Positions 16,298 through 24,711 of a stretch of 64,000 nucleotides of DNA are shown piece by piece. The notes under the pieces are model-generated. The model saw only the letters and a program-made list of their open reading frames with translations, did no database searches and was not told the DNA's origin. The stretch is taken from NCBI RefSeq assembly GCF_000473205.1, contig NZ_KI421507.1:3023057-3087056 (forward strand). The letters run 5' to 3'. The translations under genes and the position numbers were made by a program. The stretch's first letter is position 1, and each line of letters opens with the position of its first letter. This DNA is from Pseudophaeobacter arcticus DSM 23566 (lineage in GTDB: Bacteria > Pseudomonadota > Alphaproteobacteria > Rhodobacterales > Rhodobacteraceae).

Positions 16298-16894
16298 ATG
16301 AGCACCCTTCCCCTGGTTCTAGGTTTTGACACCTCGGCCGCGCATTGCGCGGCCGCATTGCTGCGTGGCGATGTTGTTCTGGCGCAGCGGTTTGAACTGC
16401 GCACGCGCGGACAGGCGGAGCGGCTGATGCCCCTTCTCGAAGAAATCCTGCTGGAGGCGCGGATGACCTGGTCCGATCTCGATGCCATCGGGGTTGGTAT
16501 TGGGCCGGGGAATTTTACCGGCATACGGATTGCAGTGGCCGCAGCCCGTGGGCTTGCCCTGGGGCTTGGCGTTCCTGCAGTTGGGATTGATGGGTTTGAG
16601 GCCCGTCAGAAACAGGGGGTTTTGGCCGCCGTCCCCGCGCCCCGCGCCCAGGTCTATGCCTGCCTTGAGGGGGAAGCGCCGCGTCTGATGCCCGAGACTG
16701 AGGCCAGCGAGGCCGCGCGCAGCGCCGGGCTGATATTTGCGCCTGAGGCCTCTCCGGCGGATTTGGCACAGCGCATCGCAGAACTGGCGGGCAAGCGCTA
16801 CCTGGACAGCCCCGCCGCCCCTGCGCCGCTCTATCTGCGCGCGGCGGATGCCGCCCCGGCACGGGATTTGCCGCCACAATTGATCGATGGGTGA
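16298..16894 (+). CDS. tsaB: tRNA N6-threonylcarbamoyladenosine biosynthesis protein TsaB
   Basis: A 198-residue ASKHA-fold partner of TsaD in making t6A37 on ANN-decoding tRNAs. The N-terminus LPLVLGFDTSAAHCAAALLRGD and the segment DLDAIGVGIGPGNFTGIRIAVAAARGLALGLGVPAVGIDGFEA are diagnostic. An in-frame upstream start at 16265 is not used because GGAG lies seven bases before ATG 16298. It overlaps the following acetyltransferase gene by eight bases, an arrangement common for tsaB-rimI. Confidence 0.92.
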   Translation: MSTLPLVLGFDTSAAHCAAALLRGDVVLAQRFELRTRGQAERLMPLLEEILLEARMTWSDLDAIGVGIGPGNFTGIRIAVAAARGLALGLGVPAVGIDGFEARQKQGVLAAVPAPRAQVYACLEGEAPRLMPETEASEAARSAGLIFAPEASPADLAQRIAELAGKRYLDSPAAPAPLYLRAADAAPARDLPPQLIDG

Positions 16895-17312
16895 CGCCCC
16901 CTCGCCCCTGGCCATGGCACGGATCCATGCCGCGGCCTTCACCCAGTCTCGCCCCTGGTCACAAGAGGAGTTCACCGCCCTTCTGGACAGCCCGCTGAAC
17001 TTTGCCAGCGGCGACGGGCGATGCTTTGCCCTGGTGCGTGTTATTGCGGATGAGGCCGAGTTGTTGACCCTCGCCACCGATCCCTGCTTTCAGCGCCAGG
17101 GCCTGGCCCGCGCCCTGATGCAGGACTGGCAAATCCAGGCCCAGTCCCGGGGCGCCAAGACCTTCTTTTTGGAAGTTGCAGCAGACAATACCGCCGCCAT
17201 TGGCCTGTATCTGTCGCAAGGATTCGCCCCCTGCGGACGCCGCAGCGGGTATTATGCCCGCAGAAATGCCGCATCCGTCGACGCGATTGTCATGCGAAAA
17301 GAGTTACCTTAG
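16887..17312 (+). CDS. rimI: GNAT acetyltransferase, RimI-like
   Basis: A 141-residue GNAT fold protein that probably acetylates the N-terminus of ribosomal protein S18. The acetyl-CoA loop is TDPCFQRQGLARALMQDW (Q-x2-G-x-A form) at about residues 57-74, and FFLEVAADNTAAIGLYLSQGF and RSGYYARRN match RimI motifs. It starts inside tsaB in another frame, so the pair is co-translated. A different GNAT substrate remains possible. Confidence 0.85.
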   Translation: MGDAPSPLAMARIHAAAFTQSRPWSQEEFTALLDSPLNFASGDGRCFALVRVIADEAELLTLATDPCFQRQGLARALMQDWQIQAQSRGAKTFFLEVAADNTAAIGLYLSQGFAPCGRRSGYYARRNAASVDAIVMRKELP

Positions 17313-17352
17313 GCAACCTGCACGGAATTCGCACCAATCGGTCAAAAAGCGG

Positions 17353-17382
17353 TTGACCCCCTCCCCGGCCAAAGGGCTAAAT
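17353..17382 (+). promoter_or_regulatory. Candidate sigma70-type promoter of the BMP importer operon
   Basis: TTGACC (17353-17358) and CTAAAT (17377-17382) are separated by 18 bases. The -35 forms the right arm of a small inverted repeat GGTCAA-N7-TTGACC (17340-17358). It lies about 100 bases ahead of the substrate-binding protein gene. Confidence 0.45.
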
Positions 17383-17416
17383 TGCCACACCTATTAATAA
17401 CAATCCCTGCAGGGCC

Positions 17417-17443
17417 GACATGATCCCTTCGATTGATCATGTC
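17417..17443 (+). promoter_or_regulatory. Inverted repeat in the leader of the BMP importer operon
   Basis: GACATGATC-N9-GATCATGTC is a perfect 9-bp inverted repeat ending 39 bases before the ATG at 17483. Being downstream of the candidate promoter, it could be an operator or a leader hairpin. No copy elsewhere was noticed. Confidence 0.5.
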
Positions 17444-17482
17444 TGACCACTGCGCGGAAAAACAAAAACCGGGAGTATCCTA

Positions 17483-18481
17483 ATGACGCTGATGAAATCC
17501 CTGATGGGCGCTGCAGCTACGCTGGCCCTTTCTGCTGGTGCGGCCCTGGCCGAGCCTGCGCTGATCTTTGACCTGGGCGGCAAATTCGACAAGAGCTTCA
17601 ATGAGGCTGCCTTTGGCGGTGCCCAGCGTTGGGCCGAAGAAACCGGCGGGACATTCCGCGAAATCGAACTGCAGTCCGAAGCCCAGCGTGAGCAGGCGCT
17701 GCGCCGTTTTGCCGAAGCCGGCGCCAACCCTATCGTCACCATGGGCTTTGCCATGGCTGATCCGCTCAGCTCGGTTGCTCCGGATTATCCCGATACCAAG
17801 TTTGTTGTGATCGACGTCACCTGGCTGGATGCGCCAAATATCCGTCAGGTGGGCTTTGCCGAGCACGAAGGCTCTTACCTGGTTGGCATGATGGCGGCGA
17901 TGGCTTCCAAATCCAACACCGTTGGCTTTGTCGGTGGCATGGATGTGCCGCTGATCCGTCACTTTGGCTGCGGCTATGCCCAGGGTGTCAAAGCGGTGAA
18001 CCCTGATGCAACCGTCATCGCCAATATGACCGGCACCACGCCTTCGGCCTGGAATGACCCGGTAAAAGGCTCTGAGCTGACCAAAGCCCAGATCAGCCAG
18101 GGCGCTGATGTGATTTATGCTGCGGCTGGTGGCACCGGCGTTGGTGTGCTGCAAACCGCCGCCGACGAAGGCATCCTGTCAATCGGCGTCGACAGCAACC
18201 AGAACCACCTGCACCCCGGCAAAGTCCTGACCTCGATGCTGAAACGCGTTGATGTCGCGGTTTATGATGCCATGTCCGCAGGCGACGCCGTCGAAGCCGG
18301 TGTCTTCTCGATGGGGCTGGCCGAAGACGGCGTTGGCTATGCGCTTGATGACAACAACGCGGCCCTGGTCACCGATGAAATGAAAGCGGCAGTCGACAAG
18401 GCCCGTCAGCAGATCATCGACGGCGAGATCGAAGTTGTCTCTTACTATGCGGACAACAGCTGCCCTGTGCTGAAGTTCTAA
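17483..18481 (+). CDS. BMP-family ABC transporter substrate-binding protein
   Basis: A 332-residue periplasmic binding protein of the basic membrane protein (PnrA/Med) family, which bind nucleosides. A signal peptide (LMKSLMGAAATLALSAGAALA, residues about 3-23) is followed by PALIFDLGGKFDKSFNEAAFGGAQRWAEETGG, the family's ligand-site N-terminus. FAEHEGSYLVGMMAAMASKSNTVGFVGGMDVPLIRHFGCGYAQGV and IYAAAGGTGVGVLQTA are also typical. Two ABC cassettes and two permeases follow on the same strand, so this is the capture component of a nucleoside or related importer. Exact ligand unknown. Confidence 0.9.
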   Translation: MTLMKSLMGAAATLALSAGAALAEPALIFDLGGKFDKSFNEAAFGGAQRWAEETGGTFREIELQSEAQREQALRRFAEAGANPIVTMGFAMADPLSSVAPDYPDTKFVVIDVTWLDAPNIRQVGFAEHEGSYLVGMMAAMASKSNTVGFVGGMDVPLIRHFGCGYAQGVKAVNPDATVIANMTGTTPSAWNDPVKGSELTKAQISQGADVIYAAAGGTGVGVLQTAADEGILSIGVDSNQNHLHPGKVLTSMLKRVDVAVYDAMSAGDAVEAGVFSMGLAEDGVGYALDDNNAALVTDEMKAAVDKARQQIIDGEIEVVSYYADNSCPVLKF

Positions 18482-18498
18482 ACCGAAAGCCCCAGGCC

Positions 18499-18852
18499 AT
18501 GACAATGTGCATTCATACCTTGTTTTCGGCCTGGGGTGCCCCATCGCCCGAGGAGCGTGCTGCCAAAACCGATGCAGCCATCGGGCCAAATTTTTACTAC
18601 TCCGATCCAAACGCTCCAGACCCGATCCAGGGTCGTGATGCCTATCTGGACTACATTGCCCAGTTTTCGGCGATGATGCCCGGTGCCACAGCCAAAGTGG
18701 TCGCGGTCAGCGAACATCACGGCCATCTGCGTGCCACTGTCGATTTTGTCAAAGACGGGCAACGCATGATGCGCGGCCAGTATTTTGCGGATCTGGCAGA
18801 GCACAGGCTGCTGCGTGTGATTGGATTTTCAGGCATGGGAGAGCCCGATTGA
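18499..18852 (+). CDS. SnoaL/NTF2-like small protein inside the importer operon
   Basis: A 117-residue protein with the SnoaL-like cone fold pattern: FSAWGAPSPEERAAKTDAAIGPNFYYSDPNAPDPIQGRDAYLDYIAQF, then strands KVVAVSEHHGHLRATVDFVKDG and RMMRGQYFADLAEHRLLRVIGFSG. Members are isomerases, hydrolases or binding proteins, so no reaction can be named. It sits between the binding protein and the ATPase and its TGA overlaps the TTG start of the ATPase, so it is part of the transcription unit. It may act on the imported compound (inference). Confidence 0.7.
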   Translation: MTMCIHTLFSAWGAPSPEERAAKTDAAIGPNFYYSDPNAPDPIQGRDAYLDYIAQFSAMMPGATAKVVAVSEHHGHLRATVDFVKDGQRMMRGQYFADLAEHRLLRVIGFSGMGEPD

Positions 18853-20378
18853 CCGCCCCCGCCATTGAACTCAAAGGCATTTCAAAATCCTTTGGCCCGG
18901 TTCAAGCAAACAAAGACATCTCGATCAGCGTCGCCCCCGGTACCATCCATGGCATCATTGGTGAAAACGGCGCTGGAAAATCCACCCTGATGAGCATCCT
19001 TTACGGGTTCTACAAGGCCGACAGGGGCGAGATCTGGATCAACGGCAAACAGACCGAGATCCCCGACAGCCAGGCCGCTATTGCGGCCGGTATCGGCATG
19101 GTATTTCAGCATTTCAAACTGGTGGAGAATTTCACCGTGCTGGAAAACATCGTGCTGGGCGCCGAAGAAGGTGGCCTGCTGATGCCCTCGCTCACCAAGG
19201 CGCGTAAGATCCTCAAGGAACTGGCCGCGGAATATGAGCTGAACGTCGACCCGGACAAACGCATTGATGAGATCGGCGTTGGCATGCAGCAGCGGGTGGA
19301 GATCCTCAAGGCGCTCTACCGGCAGGCCGATATCCTGATCCTGGATGAGCCCACCGGGGTGCTGACTCCGCCGGAGGCCGACCAGTTGTTTCGCATCCTC
19401 GGTCGGCTGCGCGCCGAAGGCAAGACCATCATCCTGATCACCCACAAGCTGCGCGAGATCATGGAGGCCACCGATACGGTCTCGGTTATGCGCCGGGGGC
19501 AGATGACCGCTACAGTCAAAACCTCAGAAACCAGCCCCGAACATCTGGCTGAGCTGATGGTGGGGCGTAAGGTCCTGCTACGGGTTGATAAGCTGCCTGC
19601 CAAACCTGGCAAGCCCGTCCTGGAAATCGAAAAATTGCGTATCGTTGACAGTGCCGGGGTCGAGCGCGTCAAAGGCATTGACCTGACCGTCCACGCCGGA
19701 GAGATCCTCGGCATTGCCGGGGTGGCGGGCAATGGCCAGTCTGAGCTTCTGGAAGTGCTGGGCGGCATGCGCAGCGGCGAGGGCTCAATCCGCCTCAATG
19801 GCGCTGAGCTGCCGTTGCACGGCGCCGGTTCCGATGCCCGTGCCCGGCGTGCGTCCCATGTGGCCCATGTGCCCGAAGACCGCCAGCGCGAAGGGCTGAT
19901 CATGGATTTCCATGCCTGGGAAAACACCGCCTTTGGCTACCATCACGCGCCCGAGTACCAGCGCGGCCCGTTGATGGACAACGCCGCGATCCGGGCCGAT
20001 ACCGAAGCCAAGATGCAAAAATTCGATGTCCGCCCACCGGATCCCTGGCTGGCCGCCAAGAACTTCTCAGGCGGCAACCAGCAGAAAATTGTGGTCGCCC
20101 GCGAGATCGAGCGCAACCCCGAGTTGCTGCTGATCGGCCAGCCCACCCGTGGCGTTGATATCGGCGCCATTGAGTTCATCCATAAACAAATTGTCGATCT
20201 GCGCGACCAGGGCAAGGCGATCCTGCTGGTCTCGGTCGAGCTGGAAGAGATCCTGTCGCTCGCGGATCGCGTGGCGGTGATGTTTGACGGTATGGTCATG
20301 GGCGAGCGCATCGTGGCGGAAACAGATGAAAAAGAGCTAGGCCTGATGATGGCCGGCGTCGCGGGGGAGGCCGCGTAG
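18849..20378 (+). CDS. ABC transporter ATP-binding protein with two ABC domains
   Basis: A 509-residue double ABC cassette of the ribose/nucleoside importer type. Domain 1 has Walker A GENGAGKST (about residues 37-45) and Walker B ILILDEPTGVLTP, with a diverged signature GVGMQQRVE. Domain 2 has a degenerate Walker A (GVAGNGQSELLE), signature FSGGNQQK and LLIGQPTRGVD. This asymmetry, with one weak site, is usual in the family. The start codon is TTG at 18849, overlapping the SnoaL gene's stop; the first residues TAPAIELKGISKSFGPVQA match ABC N-termini. The permease ATG follows at once. Confidence 0.9.
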   Translation: MTAPAIELKGISKSFGPVQANKDISISVAPGTIHGIIGENGAGKSTLMSILYGFYKADRGEIWINGKQTEIPDSQAAIAAGIGMVFQHFKLVENFTVLENIVLGAEEGGLLMPSLTKARKILKELAAEYELNVDPDKRIDEIGVGMQQRVEILKALYRQADILILDEPTGVLTPPEADQLFRILGRLRAEGKTIILITHKLREIMEATDTVSVMRRGQMTATVKTSETSPEHLAELMVGRKVLLRVDKLPAKPGKPVLEIEKLRIVDSAGVERVKGIDLTVHAGEILGIAGVAGNGQSELLEVLGGMRSGEGSIRLNGAELPLHGAGSDARARRASHVAHVPEDRQREGLIMDFHAWENTAFGYHHAPEYQRGPLMDNAAIRADTEAKMQKFDVRPPDPWLAAKNFSGGNQQKIVVAREIERNPELLLIGQPTRGVDIGAIEFIHKQIVDLRDQGKAILLVSVELEEILSLADRVAVMFDGMVMGERIVAETDEKELGLMMAGVAGEAA

Positions 20379-21473
20379 ATGGAAAAAATGCCAAAATGGG
20401 CCGATGTCGTGCTGATCCCCCTGATCAGTCTGGCGCTTGCTGCTGGCCTCTCGGCGCTGGTGATCCTTGCCATTGGCGAAGACCCGGTTGCGGCGGTCAA
20501 GCTAATGGTCGACGGGGCGCTCGGTTCGAGCTACGGCTGGGGCTACACGCTGTATTACGCCACCAATTTCATGTTCACGGGTCTGGCCGTGGCAGTTGCC
20601 GCCCATGCCGGTCTGTTCAACATCGGCGGCGAAGGTCAGGCGATGCTGGGTGGCCTGGGGGTTGCCGTGATCTGCCTGTTCATCCCCTGGCCGCATTGGA
20701 CGCTGGCGCTGCTTTTTGCCTGCCTTGGTGCCGGTCTTTTTGGGGCGGCCTGGGCCGCCATTCCGGCCTATCTCCAGGCCAAACGCGGCAGCCATATCGT
20801 TATCACCACCATCATGTTCAACTTTATCGCCGCAGCGGTGCTGAACTATCTTCTGGTCAATGTATTGAAACCTGCCGGGTCAATGGATCCCGCCTCGGCC
20901 CGGTTCAGCGAGACCCTACATCTGCCCACGCTGCATGAGCTCCTGGCGCCGCTTGGCATCGCCTTTTCCAAATCCGCCCCCGCCAATGTCAGCCTGCTGG
21001 TGGCAGTTTTTGCCTGCCTCGCCGTCTGGCTGCTGATCTGGCGGACCTCGCTGGGATTTGAGATCCGCGCCTTTGGCAAATCCGAAGCCGGTGCCCGCTA
21101 TGCCGGCATCTCGCCGGTCAAAATCACCATTATCGCCATGATGATCTCTGGCGCCCTGGCGGGCATGATGGCGACCAACAACGTCATGGGCGAGGCAGAG
21201 CGCCTGGTGCTGAACGCCACCGAAGGCGCCGGCTTCATCGGTATCGCCGTGGCCCTGATGGGCCGCAACCATCCCTTTGGCGTGTTTCTGGCCGCGATCC
21301 TCTTTGGCTTTCTCTATCAGGGTGGCGCCGAGCTGGCGCTTTGGACCAAGATCCCGCGCGAGCTGATCGTGGTCATCCAGGCCCTGGTGATCCTCTTTAC
21401 CGGGGCGCTGGACAATATGGTGCGGATCCCGCTTGAAAAGATCTTCCTCGCCTTCCGCAAGGAGGCAAGCTGA
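20379..21473 (+). CDS. ABC transporter permease (nucleoside-type), subunit 1
   Basis: A 364-residue BPD_transp_2 membrane protein with about eight to ten hydrophobic helices; VVLIPLISLALAAGLSALVILAIGEDPVAAV is the first. The family loop appears as HAGLFNIGGEGQAMLGGLGVAV and KRGSHIVITTIMFNFIAAAVLNYLLV. EAGARYAGISPVKITIIAMMISGALAGMMA is the conserved cytoplasmic loop that contacts the ATPase. It starts one base after the ATPase stop and ends overlapping the second permease. Confidence 0.88.
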   Translation: MEKMPKWADVVLIPLISLALAAGLSALVILAIGEDPVAAVKLMVDGALGSSYGWGYTLYYATNFMFTGLAVAVAAHAGLFNIGGEGQAMLGGLGVAVICLFIPWPHWTLALLFACLGAGLFGAAWAAIPAYLQAKRGSHIVITTIMFNFIAAAVLNYLLVNVLKPAGSMDPASARFSETLHLPTLHELLAPLGIAFSKSAPANVSLLVAVFACLAVWLLIWRTSLGFEIRAFGKSEAGARYAGISPVKITIIAMMISGALAGMMATNNVMGEAERLVLNATEGAGFIGIAVALMGRNHPFGVFLAAILFGFLYQGGAELALWTKIPRELIVVIQALVILFTGALDNMVRIPLEKIFLAFRKEAS

Positions 21474-22480
21474 TGGATTTTCTCACTCTGATCCAGGTGC
21501 TGGACAGCACCGTACGTCTGGCCACACCGCTGCTGCTCGCCTGTCTGGCCGGGCTTTATTCGGAACGCGCCGGTATTTTTGACATCGGCCTTGAGGGCAA
21601 GATGCTGATGGCAGCCTTTTTCTCGGCTGCTATTGCCGCGATGACCGGCAATGTCTGGCTGGGCCTGCTGGCGGGCATTGCCTCCTCGTTGCTGCTTTCT
21701 GGTCTGCACGGGCTGGCCTCGATCACCTTCCGTGGCAACCAGCTGATCTCGGGCGTGGCCATCAACTTTCTGGCGGCCGGGCTGACGGTACTTATCGCGC
21801 AGGACTGGTTCAAACAGGGGGGGCGCACCCCCTCATTGCTGAGTAGCGGTCGTTTTGAAGGTCTGGAATGGCCCTTTGCCATCGGCCCTAAGGATGCAGT
21901 GGCAACCGGCAGGCCGGTGTCCCAGCTGATGCAGGAAGCCAACCCGGTGCAGCAGGTCTATTCCGAGCTGATCTCGGGCCATTCCATTCTGGTCTATCTC
22001 GCCTTTCTGGCGGTGCCAGCAACCTGGTGGATCCTGTATCGCACCCGGTTTGGCCTGCGCCTGCGGGCGGTGGGGGAAAACCCGGCAGCAGTGGACACGG
22101 CTGGCGTTTCGGTTGTCGGTCTGCGCTTTGCGGCCGTTGCCATCTGCGGGCTGCTCTGTGGCATCGCCGGCGCCTATCTGGCCACCGCGCTCCAGGCCGG
22201 TTTTGTGAAAGACATGACCGCCGGGCGGGGCTTTATCGCGCTTGCCGCCCTGATCTTTGCCAAATGGCGCCCCTGGCAAGCCATGGGGGCCTGCCTGCTC
22301 TTTGGCCTGCTACAGGCCATCGCCCTGCGGTTCCAGAACATCGAACTTGGCCCTGTCGTGGTGCCGGTGCAGGTGATGGACGCCCTGCCCTATATCCTGA
22401 CCGTGGTGATTCTTGCGGGCTTTGTCGGCAAGGCCGTGCCCCCTCGCGCAGGTGGTGAGCCCTACGTGAAAGAGCGTTAA
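21473..22480 (+). CDS. ABC transporter permease (nucleoside-type), subunit 2
   Basis: A 335-residue partner permease of the same superfamily: RLATPLLLACLAGLYSERAGIFDIGLEGKMLMAAFFSAAIA, then FRGNQLISGVAINFLAAGLTV and the conserved AVGENPAAVDTAGVSVVGLRFAAVAICGLLCGIAGAYLA. It overlaps the first permease by one base. A clear terminator lies 25 bases after its stop, closing the operon of binding protein, SnoaL-like protein, ATPase and two permeases. Confidence 0.88.
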   Translation: MDFLTLIQVLDSTVRLATPLLLACLAGLYSERAGIFDIGLEGKMLMAAFFSAAIAAMTGNVWLGLLAGIASSLLLSGLHGLASITFRGNQLISGVAINFLAAGLTVLIAQDWFKQGGRTPSLLSSGRFEGLEWPFAIGPKDAVATGRPVSQLMQEANPVQQVYSELISGHSILVYLAFLAVPATWWILYRTRFGLRLRAVGENPAAVDTAGVSVVGLRFAAVAICGLLCGIAGAYLATALQAGFVKDMTAGRGFIALAALIFAKWRPWQAMGACLLFGLLQAIALRFQNIELGPVVVPVQVMDALPYILTVVILAGFVGKAVPPRAGGEPYVKER

Positions 22481-22504
22481 CCCCCCCCTGCCAGAAACAA
22501 ATAG

Positions 22505-22540
22505 AGGCCCGCACAGCTGACATCTGAGCGGGTCTTTTTC
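22505..22540 (+). terminator. Rho-independent terminator of the BMP importer operon
   Basis: AGGCCCGC (22505-22512) pairs with GCGGGTCT (22528-22535) with one G-T wobble and is followed by TTTTC and more T residues. Confidence 0.85.
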
Positions 22541-22667
22541 TTTGGCCAATGCCCCCTGTGATCCCCGTGTCACGGATAGGTCCAGTTTCACTTTCACGAT
22601 CAGTCCTGCGTGCTGCAGAGCGGCATCGTTAGTTGCTTTTCTTGCATGGCTGCGGTCTAACTTATTT

Positions 22668-23582
22668 ATGCAAGTTTACCTTCCCATCGCCGAGGTATCG
22701 GTCGACGTCTTCCTGCTTCTGGGCCTCGGTGGCCTTGTCGGCATCATGTCCGGCATGTTCGGGGTCGGTGGTGGCTTCCTGATGACCCCCTTATTGTTCT
22801 TTATAGGCATTCCGCCTGTTGTCGCGGTCGCCACCGGAGCCCCGCAGCTCGTGGCCTCCTCGTTTTCGGGCGTCCTGGCACATTTCCGAAGGCGCACGGT
22901 CGATATCAAAATGGGGCTGGTCTTGCAGGCTGGCGGGCTCATCGGCGCTGGATTGGGCGTGGTTGTGTTCAACTACCTCAAAAGCCTCGGTCAGGTCGAT
23001 TTGCTGGTGACCCTTTTTTATGTTGTCTTCCTGGGCATTGTTGGCACCTTGATGTTCATCGAGAGCGTCAATGCCATCTTCAAATCCAAACGCGCAGGCG
23101 CCTCTCCCCGGCGGCAGCGTGGTTGGATCCATGCTCTGCCGTTCAAAATGCGCTTTCGCACCTCTGGCCTGTATATCTCGGTGATTCCCCCCCTCATGGT
23201 GGGGGTTGCGGTGGGTATCCTGGCCGCGATCATGGGGGTCGGCGGCGGCTTTATCATGGTGCCGGCAATGATCTACATCCTCGGCATGCCGACCAAGGTG
23301 GTTGTTGGCACCTCGCTGTTTCAAATCATCCTGGTCACAGCCTTTACCACCATGCTGCATGCCACCACCAACCACACCGTGGATATCGTCCTGGCGGTTT
23401 TTCTCCTGTTTGGCGGCGTCATTGGCGCTCAGATCGGCACCCGCGTCGGGGTCTATCTCAAGGCGGAGCAACTGCGCATTTTGCTGGCTCTGACGGTTAT
23501 GCTGGTCTGCACTAAACTGGGTCTTGACCTTCTGATCATGCCCGCTGAACTCTATTCCCTTGGCGCTGCAGGAGGGCATTGA
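22668..23582 (+). CDS. TauE/SafE-family membrane exporter
   Basis: A 304-residue integral membrane protein with the duplicated TauE/SafE motif: GIMSGMFGVGGGFLMTPLLFFIGIPP near the N-terminus and AAIMGVGGGFIMVPAMIYILGMPTKVVVGTSLFQI in the second half. Family members export sulfite or sulfoacetate; others have unknown substrates. A longer frame starting at 22542 would begin within the terminator region; ATG 22668 is preferred although its ribosome-binding site is weak. Its stop overlaps a TTG of the next gene and the two form a unit. Confidence 0.85.
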   Translation: MQVYLPIAEVSVDVFLLLGLGGLVGIMSGMFGVGGGFLMTPLLFFIGIPPVVAVATGAPQLVASSFSGVLAHFRRRTVDIKMGLVLQAGGLIGAGLGVVVFNYLKSLGQVDLLVTLFYVVFLGIVGTLMFIESVNAIFKSKRAGASPRRQRGWIHALPFKMRFRTSGLYISVIPPLMVGVAVGILAAIMGVGGGFIMVPAMIYILGMPTKVVVGTSLFQIILVTAFTTMLHATTNHTVDIVLAVFLLFGGVIGAQIGTRVGVYLKAEQLRILLALTVMLVCTKLGLDLLIMPAELYSLGAAGGH

Positions 23583-23584
23583 CC

Positions 23585-24373
23585 ATGGTCCGCTCCGCGC
23601 TCCTCGCCGCCTCCCTGGCTCTGTCCACATTTACCTGCCTGCCCTCTTCCGGTCAGACCGGTGAGGAAGAGGTCGTGCTTGGCCTCAGCCAGGATCGCGT
23701 TGCCATTACCGCAGATTTTGACGGCTCGGAGATTTTGATCTTTGGCGCCGTGAAACGCGAGACCCCGATCCCAGAGGGCCCGCCCCTCGAGGTCATCGTT
23801 GCGGTCTCGGGGCCCGATTCATCCGTGACCGTGCGCCGCAAGGCAAAACGCATGGGCATCTGGGTCAATACCGATAGCGTCATCGTTGACTCTGCCCCCA
23901 GTTTTTATGCCATTGCCACCAGCGCGCCCTTCTCCGAGGCGATCTCGGACACCGAGGATCTGCGCTACCGGGTGTCCATCGCCCGCGCCATCCGCTCGGT
24001 TGGGGCCGCGATGAATATCGCCCATGCCCAGGACTTTGCCGATGCGGTTGTCCGCATTCGCGAGGACAAAGGCCTGTATTCCCTGCGCGAAAACACCGTG
24101 GCCGTAGACCAGCAAACCCTGTTTCGCAGTGCAATTGATATGCCATCGGATTTGACCGAAGGCCACTACACCGCCCGAATTTTCCTCACCCGCGCAGGCA
24201 GTGTTGTCTCCAGTTTTGAAACCGAAATCGACGTCCGCAAGGTTGGTCTTGAGAGGTTTCTCTACAGTTTGTCACGCGAACGCCCCTTCCTCTATGGGCT
24301 GATGTCTCTGGCCATTGCTGTCGCCGCTGGCTGGGGTGCTTCAGCCGCCTTCCGCCTGCTGCGCAACAGCTAA
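23585..24373 (+). CDS. TIGR02186-family membrane-anchored protein
   Basis: About 262 residues with an N-terminal signal sequence (VRSALLAASLALSTFTCLPSSGQ), a periplasmic beta-rich body (EEVVLGLSQDRVAITADFDGSEILIFGAVKRE; RRKAKRMGIWVNTDSVIVDSAPSFYAIATSAP) and one C-terminal membrane helix (FLYGLMSLAIAVAAGWGASAAF). This matches the alphaproteobacterial TIGR02186 family, of unknown function. GGAGG at 23571 favours ATG 23585 over the TTG at 23579. It follows the TauE/SafE gene directly, suggesting an exported partner. Confidence 0.8.
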   Translation: MVRSALLAASLALSTFTCLPSSGQTGEEEVVLGLSQDRVAITADFDGSEILIFGAVKRETPIPEGPPLEVIVAVSGPDSSVTVRRKAKRMGIWVNTDSVIVDSAPSFYAIATSAPFSEAISDTEDLRYRVSIARAIRSVGAAMNIAHAQDFADAVVRIREDKGLYSLRENTVAVDQQTLFRSAIDMPSDLTEGHYTARIFLTRAGSVVSSFETEIDVRKVGLERFLYSLSRERPFLYGLMSLAIAVAAGWGASAAFRLLRNS

Positions 24374-24392
24374 GCCCCTGAGCTAACCCCCT

Positions 24393-24516
24393 GTTTGAGC
24401 TGAGGTCTTTCCACCTTCCCAGTTTGACCTGAGGTCTTTTCGCTTGGTTTGACCTGAGGTCAAGGGCCGCTTGGCGGCCGCGCGCCAGCGCGGTTCACCC
24501 TTGAGGTCAGGTCAAA
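24393..24516. repeat. Cluster of GTTTGACCTGAGGTC repeats, three direct and one inverted
   Basis: Direct copies start at 24393 (one mismatch), 24422 and 24447; an inverted partial copy, TCAGGTCAAAC, ends at 24516. The third and fourth copies can pair across the GC-rich GGCCGC segment. The 338-base gap between convergent genes has no recognised coding sequence. Confidence 0.7.
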
Positions 24517-24533
24517 CAGAATACCCTGGAACA

Positions 24534-24580
24534 GGCTCTGATCGGGCATATTGCCAGATCAGAGCCTCTCAGCAGTTTTT
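24534..24580 (+). terminator. Hairpin with T-run between convergent genes
   Basis: GGCTCTGATC (24534-24543) pairs perfectly with GATCAGAGCC (24557-24566) and is followed within ten bases by TTTTT (24576-24580). It is a likely terminator for the TauE/TIGR02186 transcript. Confidence 0.6.
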
Positions 24581-24586
24581 CCTGTT

Positions 24587-24665
24587 GCGCCGCGCGTCAG
24601 CGCGGCGCCGGGCCCAACGGGATTTGAGGCGCGCAAGCGCATCACATCCGGGCGGGAGCCCCGGT
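24587..24665 (+). repeat. Dispersed intergenic repeat, copy 2
   Basis: Hairpin GCGCCGCGC-GTCA-GCGCGGCGC (24587-24608), then GGCGCCGGGCCCAAC (24604-24618), a variable middle, ATCACAT (24641-24647) and GCGGGAGC (24652-24659). The 15-base block and the GTCA loop are identical to copy 1 at 14668. Confidence 0.75.
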
Positions 24666-24711
24666 ATGAAGATCTGCCCTGCGCAGATCTGGCCTTGGCA
24701 CCTCAAACAGA

